This document shows, piece after piece, positions 33,621-41,427 of a stretch of DNA of 64,000 nucleotides. Under the pieces are notes generated by a model. That model was not told where the DNA came from. It did no database searches and was given only the letters and a program-made list of their open reading frames with translations. Both the position numbers and the translations under genes were made by a program. This DNA is from Lacticaseibacillus sharpeae JCM 1186 = DSM 20505 (lineage in GTDB: Bacteria > Bacillota > Bacilli > Lactobacillales > Lactobacillaceae). Location: NCBI RefSeq assembly GCF_001436225.1, contig NZ_AYYO01000037.1:1-64000 (forward strand), in the 5' to 3' direction. The number at the start of each line of letters is the position of its first letter. Position 1 is the stretch's first letter.

Positions 33621-33947
33621 ATGAAGAAAAAACATCCGTCGCTAAACGCCATACTCGGCACCTTTTTTACCACTGTTATTGTCCTGTTTATTTTGCTGCA
33701 CATCACCCCGTCCATGGCGGTGCGCACGAGCTTGTTTCTCAAAGGCTTCTATGGTGAAGCCTTCACCGCCAAAATCACTGTAACCAATAAGCACACCGAT
33801 GCCAGCGAAGGCGCTAGAGGGACGATATACAAAGTCGCACCCAAACCCAAATCTAATCGGACTTACACCTGGGATGAAGCGCAACTGAACGAATACATCG
33901 TGCACACATGTGTGCTGTCATTTGCGGACATCCACTGGTACGGGTAG
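33621..33947 (+). CDS. small membrane-anchored or secreted protein of unknown function
   Basis: A 108-residue protein with a basic start (MKKKHPSLNAILGTFFTTVI) and one hydrophobic segment (about 11-32) that may be a signal anchor or uncleaved signal peptide, then a polar domain of about 75 residues with one Cys (VHTCVLSF). The ribosome site GGAGGAG lies 11 bases before the ATG. It is transcribed away from the MacB-like transporter and its two-component system, so it may belong to the same stress response. I do not recognise a family; the antisense frame (33642-33905) is a shadow. Confidence 0.7.
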   Translation: MKKKHPSLNAILGTFFTTVIVLFILLHITPSMAVRTSLFLKGFYGEAFTAKITVTNKHTDASEGARGTIYKVAPKPKSNRTYTWDEAQLNEYIVHTCVLSFADIHWYG

Positions 33948-33974
33948 TCAAACTGCAAGATTAATTAGGTGCGT

Positions 33975-34004
33975 TTGACACCATCACCGAATCCGTGCTA
34001 TAAA
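33975..34004 (+). promoter_or_regulatory. promoter of the ABC-F leader
   Basis: Perfect TTGACA (33975-33980), 18 bases, TATAAA (33999-34004). The transcript would start near 34011, giving a leader of about 215 bases before the ABC-F start codon. Confidence 0.85.
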
Positions 34005-34036
34005 TTAACCATCAATTAATTCGGAGGTCACGTCCA

Positions 34037-34048
34037 TTGAAGTTCTAA
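34037..34048 (+). CDS. three-codon leader ORF (uORF) of the ABC-F gene
   Basis: GGAGG (34023-34027) is followed after nine bases by TTG AAG TTC TAA, a Met-Lys-Phe peptide. In the overlapping frame an ATT at 34036, eight bases from the same site, opens 28 codons ending in GVQCADLTSC (stop 34120-34122). The ribosome site is too strong to be chance; which frame is used is unclear. A ribosome stalled here by an antibiotic would change folding of the attenuator downstream. Confidence 0.5.
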   Translation: MKF

Positions 34049-34126
34049 GCAAGTTGTCAAAACTCAGCACTAGCAGCACGCCCAAGCAAGGGGTGCAGTG
34101 TGCGGATTTGACTTCCTGCTGAACTT

Positions 34127-34168
34127 CTCTGGCTGGCCATTGCCCCCAGAGTCGTCTGGGGGCTTTTT
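34127..34168 (+). terminator. antiterminator/terminator switch before the ABC-F gene
   Basis: Terminator: GCCCCCAGA (34142-34150), loop GTCG, TCTGGGGGC (34155-34163), five T. Antiterminator: CTCTGG (34127-34132) pairs with CCAGAG (34146-34151), removing the terminator's 5' arm, with GGC/GCC pairing inside. The two folds exclude each other. Upstream, GTCAAA and TTTGAC (about 34056 and 34107) frame another structured element. Confidence 0.85.
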
Positions 34169-34225
34169 ATATGCTCACGCAGCCAGTTAACCGCTCCTAG
34201 TGCCTGTCACCATGGAGGATTGCCT

Positions 34226-35773
34226 ATGTCGTCAATTACAATTACTAACTTAACTTTCGCTTACCCAGGGCACGAGAATATTTTCACCAACCAGAACCTA
34301 ACACTCGACACAAGCTGGCACCTGGGACTGACCGGGCGCAACGGGCGGGGCAAAACCACGCTGCTCAACTTGCTGCGCGGCAAACTGCACGGTGGCAGCA
34401 ACACCAATATTGCGGTGCCCGTCACGTTGAACTACTTCCCGCAGACCATCCCCGACGAGACGCTCGACGCGTGGCAGGTGGTCGATGCCGTTAGTGATGT
34501 GGAGCTCTGGCAGGTGCAGCGCGAACTGACGCAGATGGGCGTGGCCGAAGACGTGCTTTACCGCCCCTACGCCACCCTGTCTGGTGGTGAACAGACTAAG
34601 CTATTGCTGGCGGTACTGTTCGCCGACACCGTCTCGTTCACACTCATCGATGAACCCACCAACCACTTGGATCACGCCGGCCGGCAGCAAGTGGCCGCCT
34701 ATCTGGCCCGCAAAGACCAAGGCTTCATCGTGATTTCCCACGACCGCGACTTCCTGGATGCCGCCACTGACCACACGCTGACCATCGAAAAGCAGCAGCT
34801 CGTCCTCACCCAGGGGAACTTCGGCGCCTACGAGCACGCCAAGGCGCGCAAGGACCAAAACGAGTTGGACGAACAGGCCAAGCTCAAGAAGGATATCGGC
34901 CGCTTGAAGCAATCAGCCAGCGCCAAGGCCGACTGGTCGATGAGCCGGGAAAGCGACATCCACGGTGATCCGCACGTTAAGGGGAGCGGTGGGACCGGCC
35001 ACAGTGGGTTCGTTACCGCCCGCGCCGCCCGCCTGATGAAAAAATCTAAGACCATTGAACACCGAATGGACAAGGAAATCGCGGACAAGGAAGCCCTGCT
35101 CAAAAACATCGAGTACATCGACCCCTTGGCCCTCGACTACGCACCGGATCACCACCAAGTGCTGCTGCGGGTGCGCGATTTGACCCTCAGTTTCAACGGC
35201 CAGCCGCTGTTTGCGCCGCTCACGTTTGAAGTCAAACGCGGCGACCGGGTGGCGCTGGTCGGTCCCAACGGTGCGGGCAAGAGTTCGCTGCTCGCCGCTA
35301 TCTTGCAGCAAGCCACCGCGGCGACGGTGACCGGCCAGCAGGTGGCGCCGTTCACCGGCACCATTAGTGGGGAAATCGACCTCGCCCAGTCCGCCAGTCG
35401 CGCCCTCGTGCGCCAGCAGTACGCCGATAATAAGGGGCTGCTGCCGGCGTTTGCCGAGGCCCGCAAGCTGAATTTCCAGGACCTGCTCAACAACCTGCAC
35501 AAGCTCGGCGTAGAGCGCAGCGTCTTCAACGTCCCCATCGAAGAGATGTCGGGCGGACAACAGAAGAAAGTCGAGCTGGCCGCCAGCATGGCCACCACCG
35601 CCGCCTTCTACATCTGGGACGAACCGCTGAACTACCTCGACGTGTTCAACCAGGACCAAATCATCCAGGTACTCAAGCAGGTGCAGCCAACCATGCTGTT
35701 CACCGAACACGACACCCACTTCATCGACGCCGTGGCCACCAAGACCATCGAATTGCAGCCGTTAACTAAATAA
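34226..35773 (+). CDS. ABC-F ribosomal protection protein, Lsa-like
   Basis: A 515-residue protein with two ABC domains and no membrane segment. Walker A motifs are GRNGRGKTT (about residue 39) and GPNGAGKSS (about 350); signatures LSGGEQTKLLLAVL and MSGGQQKKVELAAS; Walker B FTLIDEPTNHLD and FYIWDEPLNYLD. The Lys-rich inter-domain linker (about 195-300) contains the tip that reaches toward the ribosomal peptidyl-transferase centre in resistance proteins. The pattern resembles Lsa/Vga-type antibiotic-resistance ABC-F proteins (lincosamide, streptogramin A, pleuromutilin). ATG at 34226 has GGAGG seven bases upstream. The upstream attenuator supports drug-induced expression. Actual resistance is inferred. 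Confidence 0.88.
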   Translation: MSSITITNLTFAYPGHENIFTNQNLTLDTSWHLGLTGRNGRGKTTLLNLLRGKLHGGSNTNIAVPVTLNYFPQTIPDETLDAWQVVDAVSDVELWQVQRELTQMGVAEDVLYRPYATLSGGEQTKLLLAVLFADTVSFTLIDEPTNHLDHAGRQQVAAYLARKDQGFIVISHDRDFLDAATDHTLTIEKQQLVLTQGNFGAYEHAKARKDQNELDEQAKLKKDIGRLKQSASAKADWSMSRESDIHGDPHVKGSGGTGHSGFVTARAARLMKKSKTIEHRMDKEIADKEALLKNIEYIDPLALDYAPDHHQVLLRVRDLTLSFNGQPLFAPLTFEVKRGDRVALVGPNGAGKSSLLAAILQQATAATVTGQQVAPFTGTISGEIDLAQSASRALVRQQYADNKGLLPAFAEARKLNFQDLLNNLHKLGVERSVFNVPIEEMSGGQQKKVELAASMATTAAFYIWDEPLNYLDVFNQDQIIQVLKQVQPTMLFTEHDTHFIDAVATKTIELQPLTK

Positions 35774-35782
35774 GTGCATGTA

Positions 35783-35817
35783 AAAGGCCGGTACGCAAAT
35801 CAGCGTGCCGGCCTTTG
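35783..35817. terminator. bidirectional terminator
   Basis: AAAGGCCGGTACGC pairs with GCGTGCCGGCCTTT (one G-T pair). It lies between the convergent ABC-F and SdpI-like genes and has short A/T flanks on both strands. Confidence 0.82.
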
Positions 35818-35821
35818 CTAA

Positions 35822-36463
35822 CTATTCTGCTTCATTAATGTACCGTTGACCGCGGAAGCCCACGTACGAAATCCCCGCCACCGTCAGTATCAGCGCCACA
35901 ATGGAGACCCATTCGGCCAGTAAGATGCTGATGATGCACAGGATCCCGCCGCCAACCATGACGAAGCCAAGCTCGCGGCTCATCTTCTTCCAGGCTTCAG
36001 GGTGGTCCCGCCACTTCTTCTTGCCGGGGCCGCGGTTGTAATCCGCCGGAATCTTCGGCATGTAGTTCCCGAGCACGATGAATATCAGCCCAACCAGGGT
36101 CATCGCCACGGCCCAGATATTGACGTTCGTGCCCAGGTTCACCATGATGGTCGCAATGTAGAGGACGAAGGTGAGCACGGGGATGACACCCAGGGTTACC
36201 TTTTCGAATTTTTTCGCCGCCCCTTTTTGCAGACTATTCAACCAGGTCACCGCCATCATGATAATCTGCAGTGCGACCATCAAAATAATCAGCCCGAACA
36301 CCGCAATCGGCTTGTCCACGAACCCATTCGGCTTGTTGTGCAGTCCCCAGTGAATCGCCATCTTGGCGGGCAGCCGGTCGTAGTTCGCGAGCCCGTAAAA
36401 CAGTGGCATCACAATCACCACGAGGCTCCAAAACAGGTATTTCATTCTTTCTTTAAGCGTCAT
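35822..36463 (-). CDS. SdpI-like membrane protein (DUF1648)
   Basis: A 213-residue integral membrane protein with about six helices. The N-terminal DUF1648 motif (VMPLFYGLANYDRLPAKMAIHWGLHNKPNG) is the hallmark of the SdpI family, whose founding member protects Bacillus subtilis from the SDP killing peptide and also signals its presence. The gene overlaps the ArsR-type regulator upstream by 11 bases, the same arrangement as sdpR-sdpI. No sdpABC-like toxin genes are visible nearby, so it may act as immunity against foreign peptides. Confidence 0.87.
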   Translation of the reverse strand: MTLKERMKYLFWSLVVIVMPLFYGLANYDRLPAKMAIHWGLHNKPNGFVDKPIAVFGLIILMVALQIIMMAVTWLNSLQKGAAKKFEKVTLGVIPVLTFVLYIATIMVNLGTNVNIWAVAMTLVGLIFIVLGNYMPKIPADYNRGPGKKKWRDHPEAWKKMSRELGFVMVGGGILCIISILLAEWVSIVALILTVAGISYVGFRGQRYINEAE

Positions 36464-36737
36464 GTTCCTTATCCCCCAGACCGAGTCCGTATATCCACGT
36501 CAGCACTTCTTCAAAGACGCTGGCATTGAGTTCGTAGTAGATGAAATTCTTCTTGCGTGTTTCTGTAATCAGGTCGGCTTGCTTGAGCAGCTTCAGGTGG
36601 TACGACACCGTCGCTTGTGTTAGTGCGGGGAAATGCTGGGCGATATCGCCCGCCGACATTGACCCCTGCCGCAGTAATTCCAGAATCGACCGCCGCATCG
36701 GATCCGCGATGGCCTTCAAGGTGGCACTCATCGACAT
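36453..36737 (-). CDS. ArsR-family autorepressor, SdpR-like
   Basis: A 94-residue winged-helix repressor (LKAIADPMRRSILELLRQGS, then LTQATVSYHLKLLKQADLI, then TRKKNFIYYELN). There are no metal-binding Cys motifs, in line with SdpR, which is controlled by membrane capture through SdpI rather than by metal. Its 3' end overlaps the SdpI-like gene. A palindromic operator sits 18 bases upstream of the start, so autorepression is likely. A second ATG two codons inside is an alternative start. Confidence 0.9.
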   Translation of the reverse strand: MSMSATLKAIADPMRRSILELLRQGSMSAGDIAQHFPALTQATVSYHLKLLKQADLITETRKKNFIYYELNASVFEEVLTWIYGLGLGDKEHDA

Positions 36738-36754
36738 CTGGCTCGCTTCCTCTC

Positions 36755-36778
36755 TTGTTTAGAAACCTTTCTAAACAA
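36755..36778 (-). promoter_or_regulatory. palindromic operator of the sdpR-sdpI-like operon
   Basis: TTGTTTAGAAA (36755-36765) and its exact complement TTTCTAAACAA (36768-36778) with a two-base centre. It lies just downstream of a minus-strand promoter (TTGTAT, 17 bases, TACAAT) and upstream of the regulator start, a classical ArsR-family operator position. Confidence 0.8.
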
Positions 36779-36918
36779 ATTGTATATACTTTTGCAAGCG
36801 AATACAAGGGGAAATTGCATCGCCGGCAAAATTTTCCGCCGCGGGTAATTGTTCATGAATCCGTCACAGCTCAGTGGTATACTTACGGAACTTAACGCAT
36901 ATTCGGAGGAAAGCCGCC

Positions 36919-37434
36919 ATGATTGTTTTACGCTTGCTACTCGGCTTCATCGCCATCATCTTCATGTTCATCAGTATCTTCAGCACCATCCCTGTCAGTA
37001 AAATCACACGCCGCCTCAACCAGCAGACCAAAGCTGCTAACGCCAACTCAACGCAGGCGGAACTGGCAAAGCAGCGCGAATATTTGCGACTCAAGAAACC
37101 AGCCCGGCTCACGCTGACCATCTGGATTGCATTCATGCTGATCCTCGTCGCGACTGGATTCTGCTTGCGCGAAATGCTCGATAACGTCAACCTCGCGTTT
37201 GGCTTCGGGTGTGTGGTCATGTTCCTCTTCGCCGGTCTGCAACTGCTGTACCGGCGCATAGTGGTGCATGGCAACCAGCTGCGTGCGGCGTATCTGGAGG
37301 CGCATCCGGAAAACGAATTGCACTTCTATACGTACAACCCCGATGACGTAATGCGGTACCGTTCCGCCAATGCGACCGTGATTGTGCTATCCCTGGTGAC
37401 GGCGGTGCTGTTCTTGCTCGCGGCGACGCTTTAA
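36919..37434 (+). CDS. four-helix membrane protein of unknown function
   Basis: A 171-residue membrane protein with four predicted helices: about 2-22, 72-92, 100-121 and 150-170, with a basic, polar loop after helix 1 (KITRRLNQQTKAANANSTQA). The frame opens 15 codons earlier, but GGAGG lies nine bases before the ATG at 36919 and the protein then starts directly with the first helix. It is a single gene divergent from the SdpR-like operon and has its own terminator. No family is recognised. Confidence 0.75.
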   Translation: MIVLRLLLGFIAIIFMFISIFSTIPVSKITRRLNQQTKAANANSTQAELAKQREYLRLKKPARLTLTIWIAFMLILVATGFCLREMLDNVNLAFGFGCVVMFLFAGLQLLYRRIVVHGNQLRAAYLEAHPENELHFYTYNPDDVMRYRSANATVIVLSLVTAVLFLLAATL

Positions 37435-37451
37435 CGGTTTAGTCCAAAATA

Positions 37452-37497
37452 AACGGCTGACTGCACGAATTGGTTCGTGTAGCCAGCCGTTTTTTTG
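37452..37497. terminator. terminator between convergent genes
   Basis: AACGGCTG...CAGCCGTT with an inner CACGAA/TTCGTG stem, followed on the plus strand by seven T. It ends the membrane protein gene and faces the end of the convergent ABC permease gene. Confidence 0.88.
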
Positions 37498-37527
37498 ATG
37501 CGTAAATTACCAATAATTAAAACCGCG

Positions 37528-40155
37528 CTACTCCCGCGCCGCCAGTGCCTCCAGCATGTCCACATGCTTCAGCCGCACGTGGGTCACCCACATGACAATG
37601 GCCGTGAAGCCCGCCGTGAGTACTGCCGCCGCGACGTAACCCTCCCAGCCGATGATGGTTGGGAACATGATGGTGTCGGTCGCTGCTTGCTTCAAGATGA
37701 ACCGGGTGAGCACCTGGCCGACCCCGAAGCTGGCGATGATGCCGGCGATGGTCAGCGCGATATTCTCACGCACGATGTACATCGTCACCTCGCCGTCGTA
37801 GAACCCGAGCACCTTGATGGTCGACAGTTCCCGCATGCGCTCCGACACGTTGATATTCGTCAGGTTGTAGAGTACGACGAACGACAGCATCCCCGACAAC
37901 AGAATCAGAATCACGACGACCGCGTTCAGGCTCTTACTCATGTCGTTGACCGTGCTGAGCGTGTCGGACATGAACGTCGTGTTGACCACGTTCCCGTCCT
38001 TCAGCAACTTGCGGGCCAAGTGACGTTCGGCCTTCTTGCTCATGGTTTTGGTTTTAACCAACAAGCCGTTGGTCTGCGCCGGCTGGCCCCAGACGTGCTG
38101 GTAGGCCGTGCGACTGAGGTAAATGAAGTGGCCCGTATAGTTCTGCACAATCGCCGCCACGCGTACAGACTTGCTCTGCCCGTCGCTATTTTTAACCGTC
38201 AGCTTATCGCCCTTACTCAGCCCGAGAACCTGGGCCGCCTTGATGGTCAGGACCACGCCCCGCTTTGGCAACGCCACTGCCTGCTTCTTCGCATCTTGCA
38301 AACTGACATACTTACTAAAGCCCGCACGTTGGGCCGGCACAATCATGCTGACCCCGGAAATCGTGTCGGCATTCGTCCGCAGCTCCACCGTGTCGGTCGT
38401 GGCGTCTTCAGCCGACTTGAACTGGCTTTGCCCCTGCAGAACATCCATGGCCTTGGCTGAAGTGTGGTCATCTGCCAGCCGCACAATCGCCTGGTAATGG
38501 AGCACGCCGCCGAACTGAGCGCTGGTGGTACCCATGATGGAATCACGAATCCCGAACCCAGTCAGAATCAGGCCTGCACCCCCGGCAATCCCGATGATGG
38601 TCATGAACATGCGCGACTTGAACCGGAACAGATTCCGCAGCGAAACCTTGCTGTGGAAGTTTAGGTGCCGCCAGAGGGGTTTAATGCGCTCCAGCAGGAT
38701 TTTCTTCCCGTTCTTCGGCGCCTTGGGCAGCATCAACTCAGCGGGCTTGGTCCGCAACTCGGCGGGCGCCACCACGGCCACCGCGCCGATGGTCGCGAGC
38801 ATTGCCATGAGCGTCGCGAGGCCGATATCCTGCCACTGCGGCAGAATCATCTGGCCGGTGAAAATGTTCATTTGACTGATGTACAGCACAAACCGCACAA
38901 GTCCCTGCTGGCCAATGATGACCCCGAAGACAATCCCGAGGACAGCTGCAATCAGCGCGTACAGGAAGTAGTTCCGCGCAATCGCGAGGCGCGAGTATCC
39001 CAGTGCCTTCATCGTCCCCAGCTGGGTGCGATCTTCCGAAATCATCCGGCTGACGGTGGTAAAGGTAATCAGCGCCGCAATCAGGAAGAAGAACACGGGG
39101 AACACATCACCAATGGCCGCGATGCGATCCGCGGAAGCGCCGTAGTCACTGAAGCCGGCCAGGTCGGCGCGCTTGCCGTACGTGTAACTGGGCGTGGGAA
39201 TGGCTTTGTGCACCTTGGCTTTGGCCGTATCTAACTTAGTCTGGGCCGCGGTGAGTTTAGCCGCCTGCGCCGTGAGTTCCGGCGTGGTTGTCATTTGGCC
39301 GTGTGTAGCCTGGGCAATTTGCGCCTTGGCTTGGGTCACCTGCGTCTTGGCCTTATCTAACTTGGCCTGCTGCTTGTTAATCGGCTGCATGGCCGTTGCC
39401 GTCAGTTCCGCTTTGCGCGCAGCTTGACGGTGTTTGAAAATTTTGCGCACCTGCTTGAGCTTAGCGTTCACGGCCGTCTTATAGCTCTTGGCGTAGGTAT
39501 CGCCACTTGGCCGCTTCGTCAGCCGCAACCCAATGCTAGTGTAGACGTTCAGATCGAGATTTTGCTGCTGCACGTAAGCGAAGTACGCCACCGTGCCACT
39601 ACCAATGTTCGCGTTACCGCGGTCGTAGTTGTTGTTGATGTACAGCGGCGAATCGGCAAACCCGACGATTTTGTAACTGCGCCGCTTGAGCGTGTCCGTC
39701 TGCTTCAGCTTATAGGTGTCGCCGAGGTGGAAATTGCCGTATTCCTGCGCCCGCGAATCAAGCACAATTTCATTCTGGTTCTTGGGCAAGTGCCCACTGC
39801 GCACGAGCAATTGGTTCAGCCCGTCGTTATTCCGGTAACCATAAACGTTAACGACCGACTCGTCACTTGCAGCCAGCGCAAACGTACTCTTCGTGGCCGC
39901 CACCTGCACGCCGTTGACCCGCTTGGCCAGCTTGACGTCCTTGGCCGTTAACCCAACCGTGCTGGTGATGGACATGTCCTGCAGCTTGGTGGCGTTCAGC
40001 TCACTAGTCGCCGTGTCGCGGTAGCCGGGGCCAATCCCCTTCACGCCGACAAAAATCAGCACCCCAAGCATAATGATGAGGGTGATGGCGATGAAGCGCC
40101 CGCGCGTTTCCTTAATGGTGCGCCGCAGCATCTTGTTCAATACTTTGCCTTGCAT
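37528..40155 (-). CDS. FtsX-type ABC transporter permease
   Basis: An 875-residue permease with two FtsX-type blocks. A first membrane helix (about residues 18-38) is followed by a large extracellular domain containing a Lys/Ala/Gln-rich coiled coil (about 235-310), then three helices (about 345-460), a second extracellular domain and a final three-helix block near the C-terminus. The frame begins with GTG directly after the ATPase stop, but the ATG at 40155 has AGGTGG five bases upstream. With the adjacent ATPase it forms a two-gene transporter like those for lipoproteins, lipids or peptides in lactobacilli; the substrate is not evident. Confidence 0.88.
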   Translation of the reverse strand: MQGKVLNKMLRRTIKETRGRFIAITLIIMLGVLIFVGVKGIGPGYRDTATSELNATKLQDMSITSTVGLTAKDVKLAKRVNGVQVAATKSTFALAASDESVVNVYGYRNNDGLNQLLVRSGHLPKNQNEIVLDSRAQEYGNFHLGDTYKLKQTDTLKRRSYKIVGFADSPLYINNNYDRGNANIGSGTVAYFAYVQQQNLDLNVYTSIGLRLTKRPSGDTYAKSYKTAVNAKLKQVRKIFKHRQAARKAELTATAMQPINKQQAKLDKAKTQVTQAKAQIAQATHGQMTTTPELTAQAAKLTAAQTKLDTAKAKVHKAIPTPSYTYGKRADLAGFSDYGASADRIAAIGDVFPVFFFLIAALITFTTVSRMISEDRTQLGTMKALGYSRLAIARNYFLYALIAAVLGIVFGVIIGQQGLVRFVLYISQMNIFTGQMILPQWQDIGLATLMAMLATIGAVAVVAPAELRTKPAELMLPKAPKNGKKILLERIKPLWRHLNFHSKVSLRNLFRFKSRMFMTIIGIAGGAGLILTGFGIRDSIMGTTSAQFGGVLHYQAIVRLADDHTSAKAMDVLQGQSQFKSAEDATTDTVELRTNADTISGVSMIVPAQRAGFSKYVSLQDAKKQAVALPKRGVVLTIKAAQVLGLSKGDKLTVKNSDGQSKSVRVAAIVQNYTGHFIYLSRTAYQHVWGQPAQTNGLLVKTKTMSKKAERHLARKLLKDGNVVNTTFMSDTLSTVNDMSKSLNAVVVILILLSGMLSFVVLYNLTNINVSERMRELSTIKVLGFYDGEVTMYIVRENIALTIAGIIASFGVGQVLTRFILKQAATDTIMFPTIIGWEGYVAAAVLTAGFTAIVMWVTHVRLKHVDMLEALAARE

Positions 40156-40164
40156 CCGTGCCAC

Positions 40165-40866
40165 CTACCATTCAATCTCGTCGACGGGCAGCGGCGTTGC
40201 GTTATCTTCCACGCTGCGCACGCGGGCGTCGTTGATGTGAATGACGCGGTCGGCCATCTTTGCGATTTCGGCATTGTGCGTGATGATGATGACCGTCGCG
40301 TCGTGGTCGCGGCTCGCGTTGGCCAGCAGCCGCAGTACGGCCTTCCCCGTCTGGTAGTCCAGCGCACCAGTTGGCTCGTCGCACAGCAAGAGCTTGGGGT
40401 TCTTCGCCAAAGCACGCGCAATGGCGACACGTTGCTGTTCCCCACCACTAAGCTGGGCGGGAAAATTGTCGAGCCGGTCAGCCAGGCCCACTGCCCGCAA
40501 CGTGTCGGCCGGATCGAGCGCGTCAGGCGTGAGCGCCGTGGCCATCTCGACATTCTCCAGGGTCGTCAGGTTCGGAATCAGGTTGTAGAACTGGAACACG
40601 AAGCCGACATCACTGCGCCGATAGCTGGTCAGTTGCCGCTCGGAGAATTGGGCGATGTCCGTGCCGTCAACCAGCACCTGCCCACTTGTTGGCGAGTCCA
40701 TGCCGCCCAAGATGTTCAGCACCGTCGACTTACCGGCGCCACTGGGCCCGAGAATCACGGTCAGTTGGCCCTTCTCGACGTCAAAACTCAAATCGTTGTT
40801 CGCAATAATCTCCGTTTCGCCCATCTGGTACCGCTTGAACTCGTTGCGCACTTCTATGTATGCCAT
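40165..40866 (-). CDS. ABC transporter ATP-binding protein (LolD/MacB type)
   Basis: A 233-residue ATPase with Walker [10 protein letters not shown] near residue 41, Q-loop [10 protein letters not shown], signature [15 protein letters not shown] and Walker [13 protein letters not shown] followed by the H-loop [12 protein letters not shown]. The class is that of ATPases partnering FtsX-type permeases. ATG at 40866 follows GGGGTG; the longer frame starts at GTG 40875. It is the first gene of the operon; the permease start lies within ten bases of its stop. Confidence 0.93.
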   Translation of the reverse strand: MAYIEVRNEFKRYQMGETEIIANNDLSFDVEKGQLTVILGPSGAGKSTVLNILGGMDSPTSGQVLVDGTDIAQFSERQLTSYRRSDVGFVFQFYNLIPNLTTLENVEMATALTPDALDPADTLRAVGLADRLDNFPAQLSGGEQQRVAIARALAKNPKLLLCDEPTGALDYQTGKAVLRLLANASRDHDATVIIITHNAEIAKMADRVIHINDARVRSVEDNATPLPVDEIEW

Positions 40867-40931
40867 TCTTTGCACCCCATGCTTTCCTGGTTTTCTATAT
40901 TATAATGCAAATCCGCTTACATTGCCGCGTC

Positions 40932-40965
40932 AAAAAAAGCTCCTGTCGCCGGAGCAACAGGGGCT
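40932..40965 (-). terminator. terminator of the acetyltransferase gene
   Basis: AGCTCCTGT and ACAGGGGCT (one G-T pair) enclose a 10-base loop; on the minus strand a run of seven T follows. Confidence 0.85.
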
Positions 40966-40977
40966 AATGGGCAAACT

Positions 40978-41427
40978 TCAAATGAACTGTTCGAGCATCA
41001 CCATGTCGACTAACTGCACACCGTTAGCGAAGATGGGCGCGGCATACTGCTTGAAAAAGCCTTTGCGCACACCGTAGAACCGGAAGCCATTCTGCAGGTA
41101 AAAGTGGATGTTCTGCAGGTCAGCATCCCCCGTGCCCACAATCATGCGCTGACCAGGTACGCAGCGCTTTTTTGCCGCCGCAACCAGCTGACTGCCAATG
41201 CCGCGGCGCTGCATATCCGGCGTCACCGCCAGATCCTTCACTTCTACCGTCACGTCGTCAATCTCCGTCAGCAGCAGTACGCCCACGGTGCGGTTAGCAA
41301 CTTGCGCCACCAGCACGCGCCCGGTCTGCATGTAACTGCGCACCTGGGTGATGTCCTCATCGCCCAGAAGCAGCAGCGGCAGCAGCGCGGTGCGGTCACG
41401 GCCGGTAAATTCAGCAATCATCACCAT
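40978..41427 (-). CDS. GNAT family N-acetyltransferase
   Basis: A 149-residue GNAT acetyltransferase. The acetyl-CoA pyrophosphate loop reads RRGIGSQLV in VTPDMQRRGIGSQLVAAAKK, and the C-terminal FYLQNGFRFYGV matches motif B. The open frame extends back to 41490, inside the upstream gene; the ATG at 41427 overlaps that gene's TGA by one base (TGATG) and has CAGGTG eight bases upstream, so it is translationally coupled to the TMEM175-like channel gene. The acceptor substrate is unknown. Confidence 0.87.
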   Translation of the reverse strand: MVMIAEFTGRDRTALLPLLLLGDEDITQVRSYMQTGRVLVAQVANRTVGVLLLTEIDDVTVEVKDLAVTPDMQRRGIGSQLVAAAKKRCVPGQRMIVGTGDADLQNIHFYLQNGFRFYGVRKGFFKQYAAPIFANGVQLVDMVMLEQFI

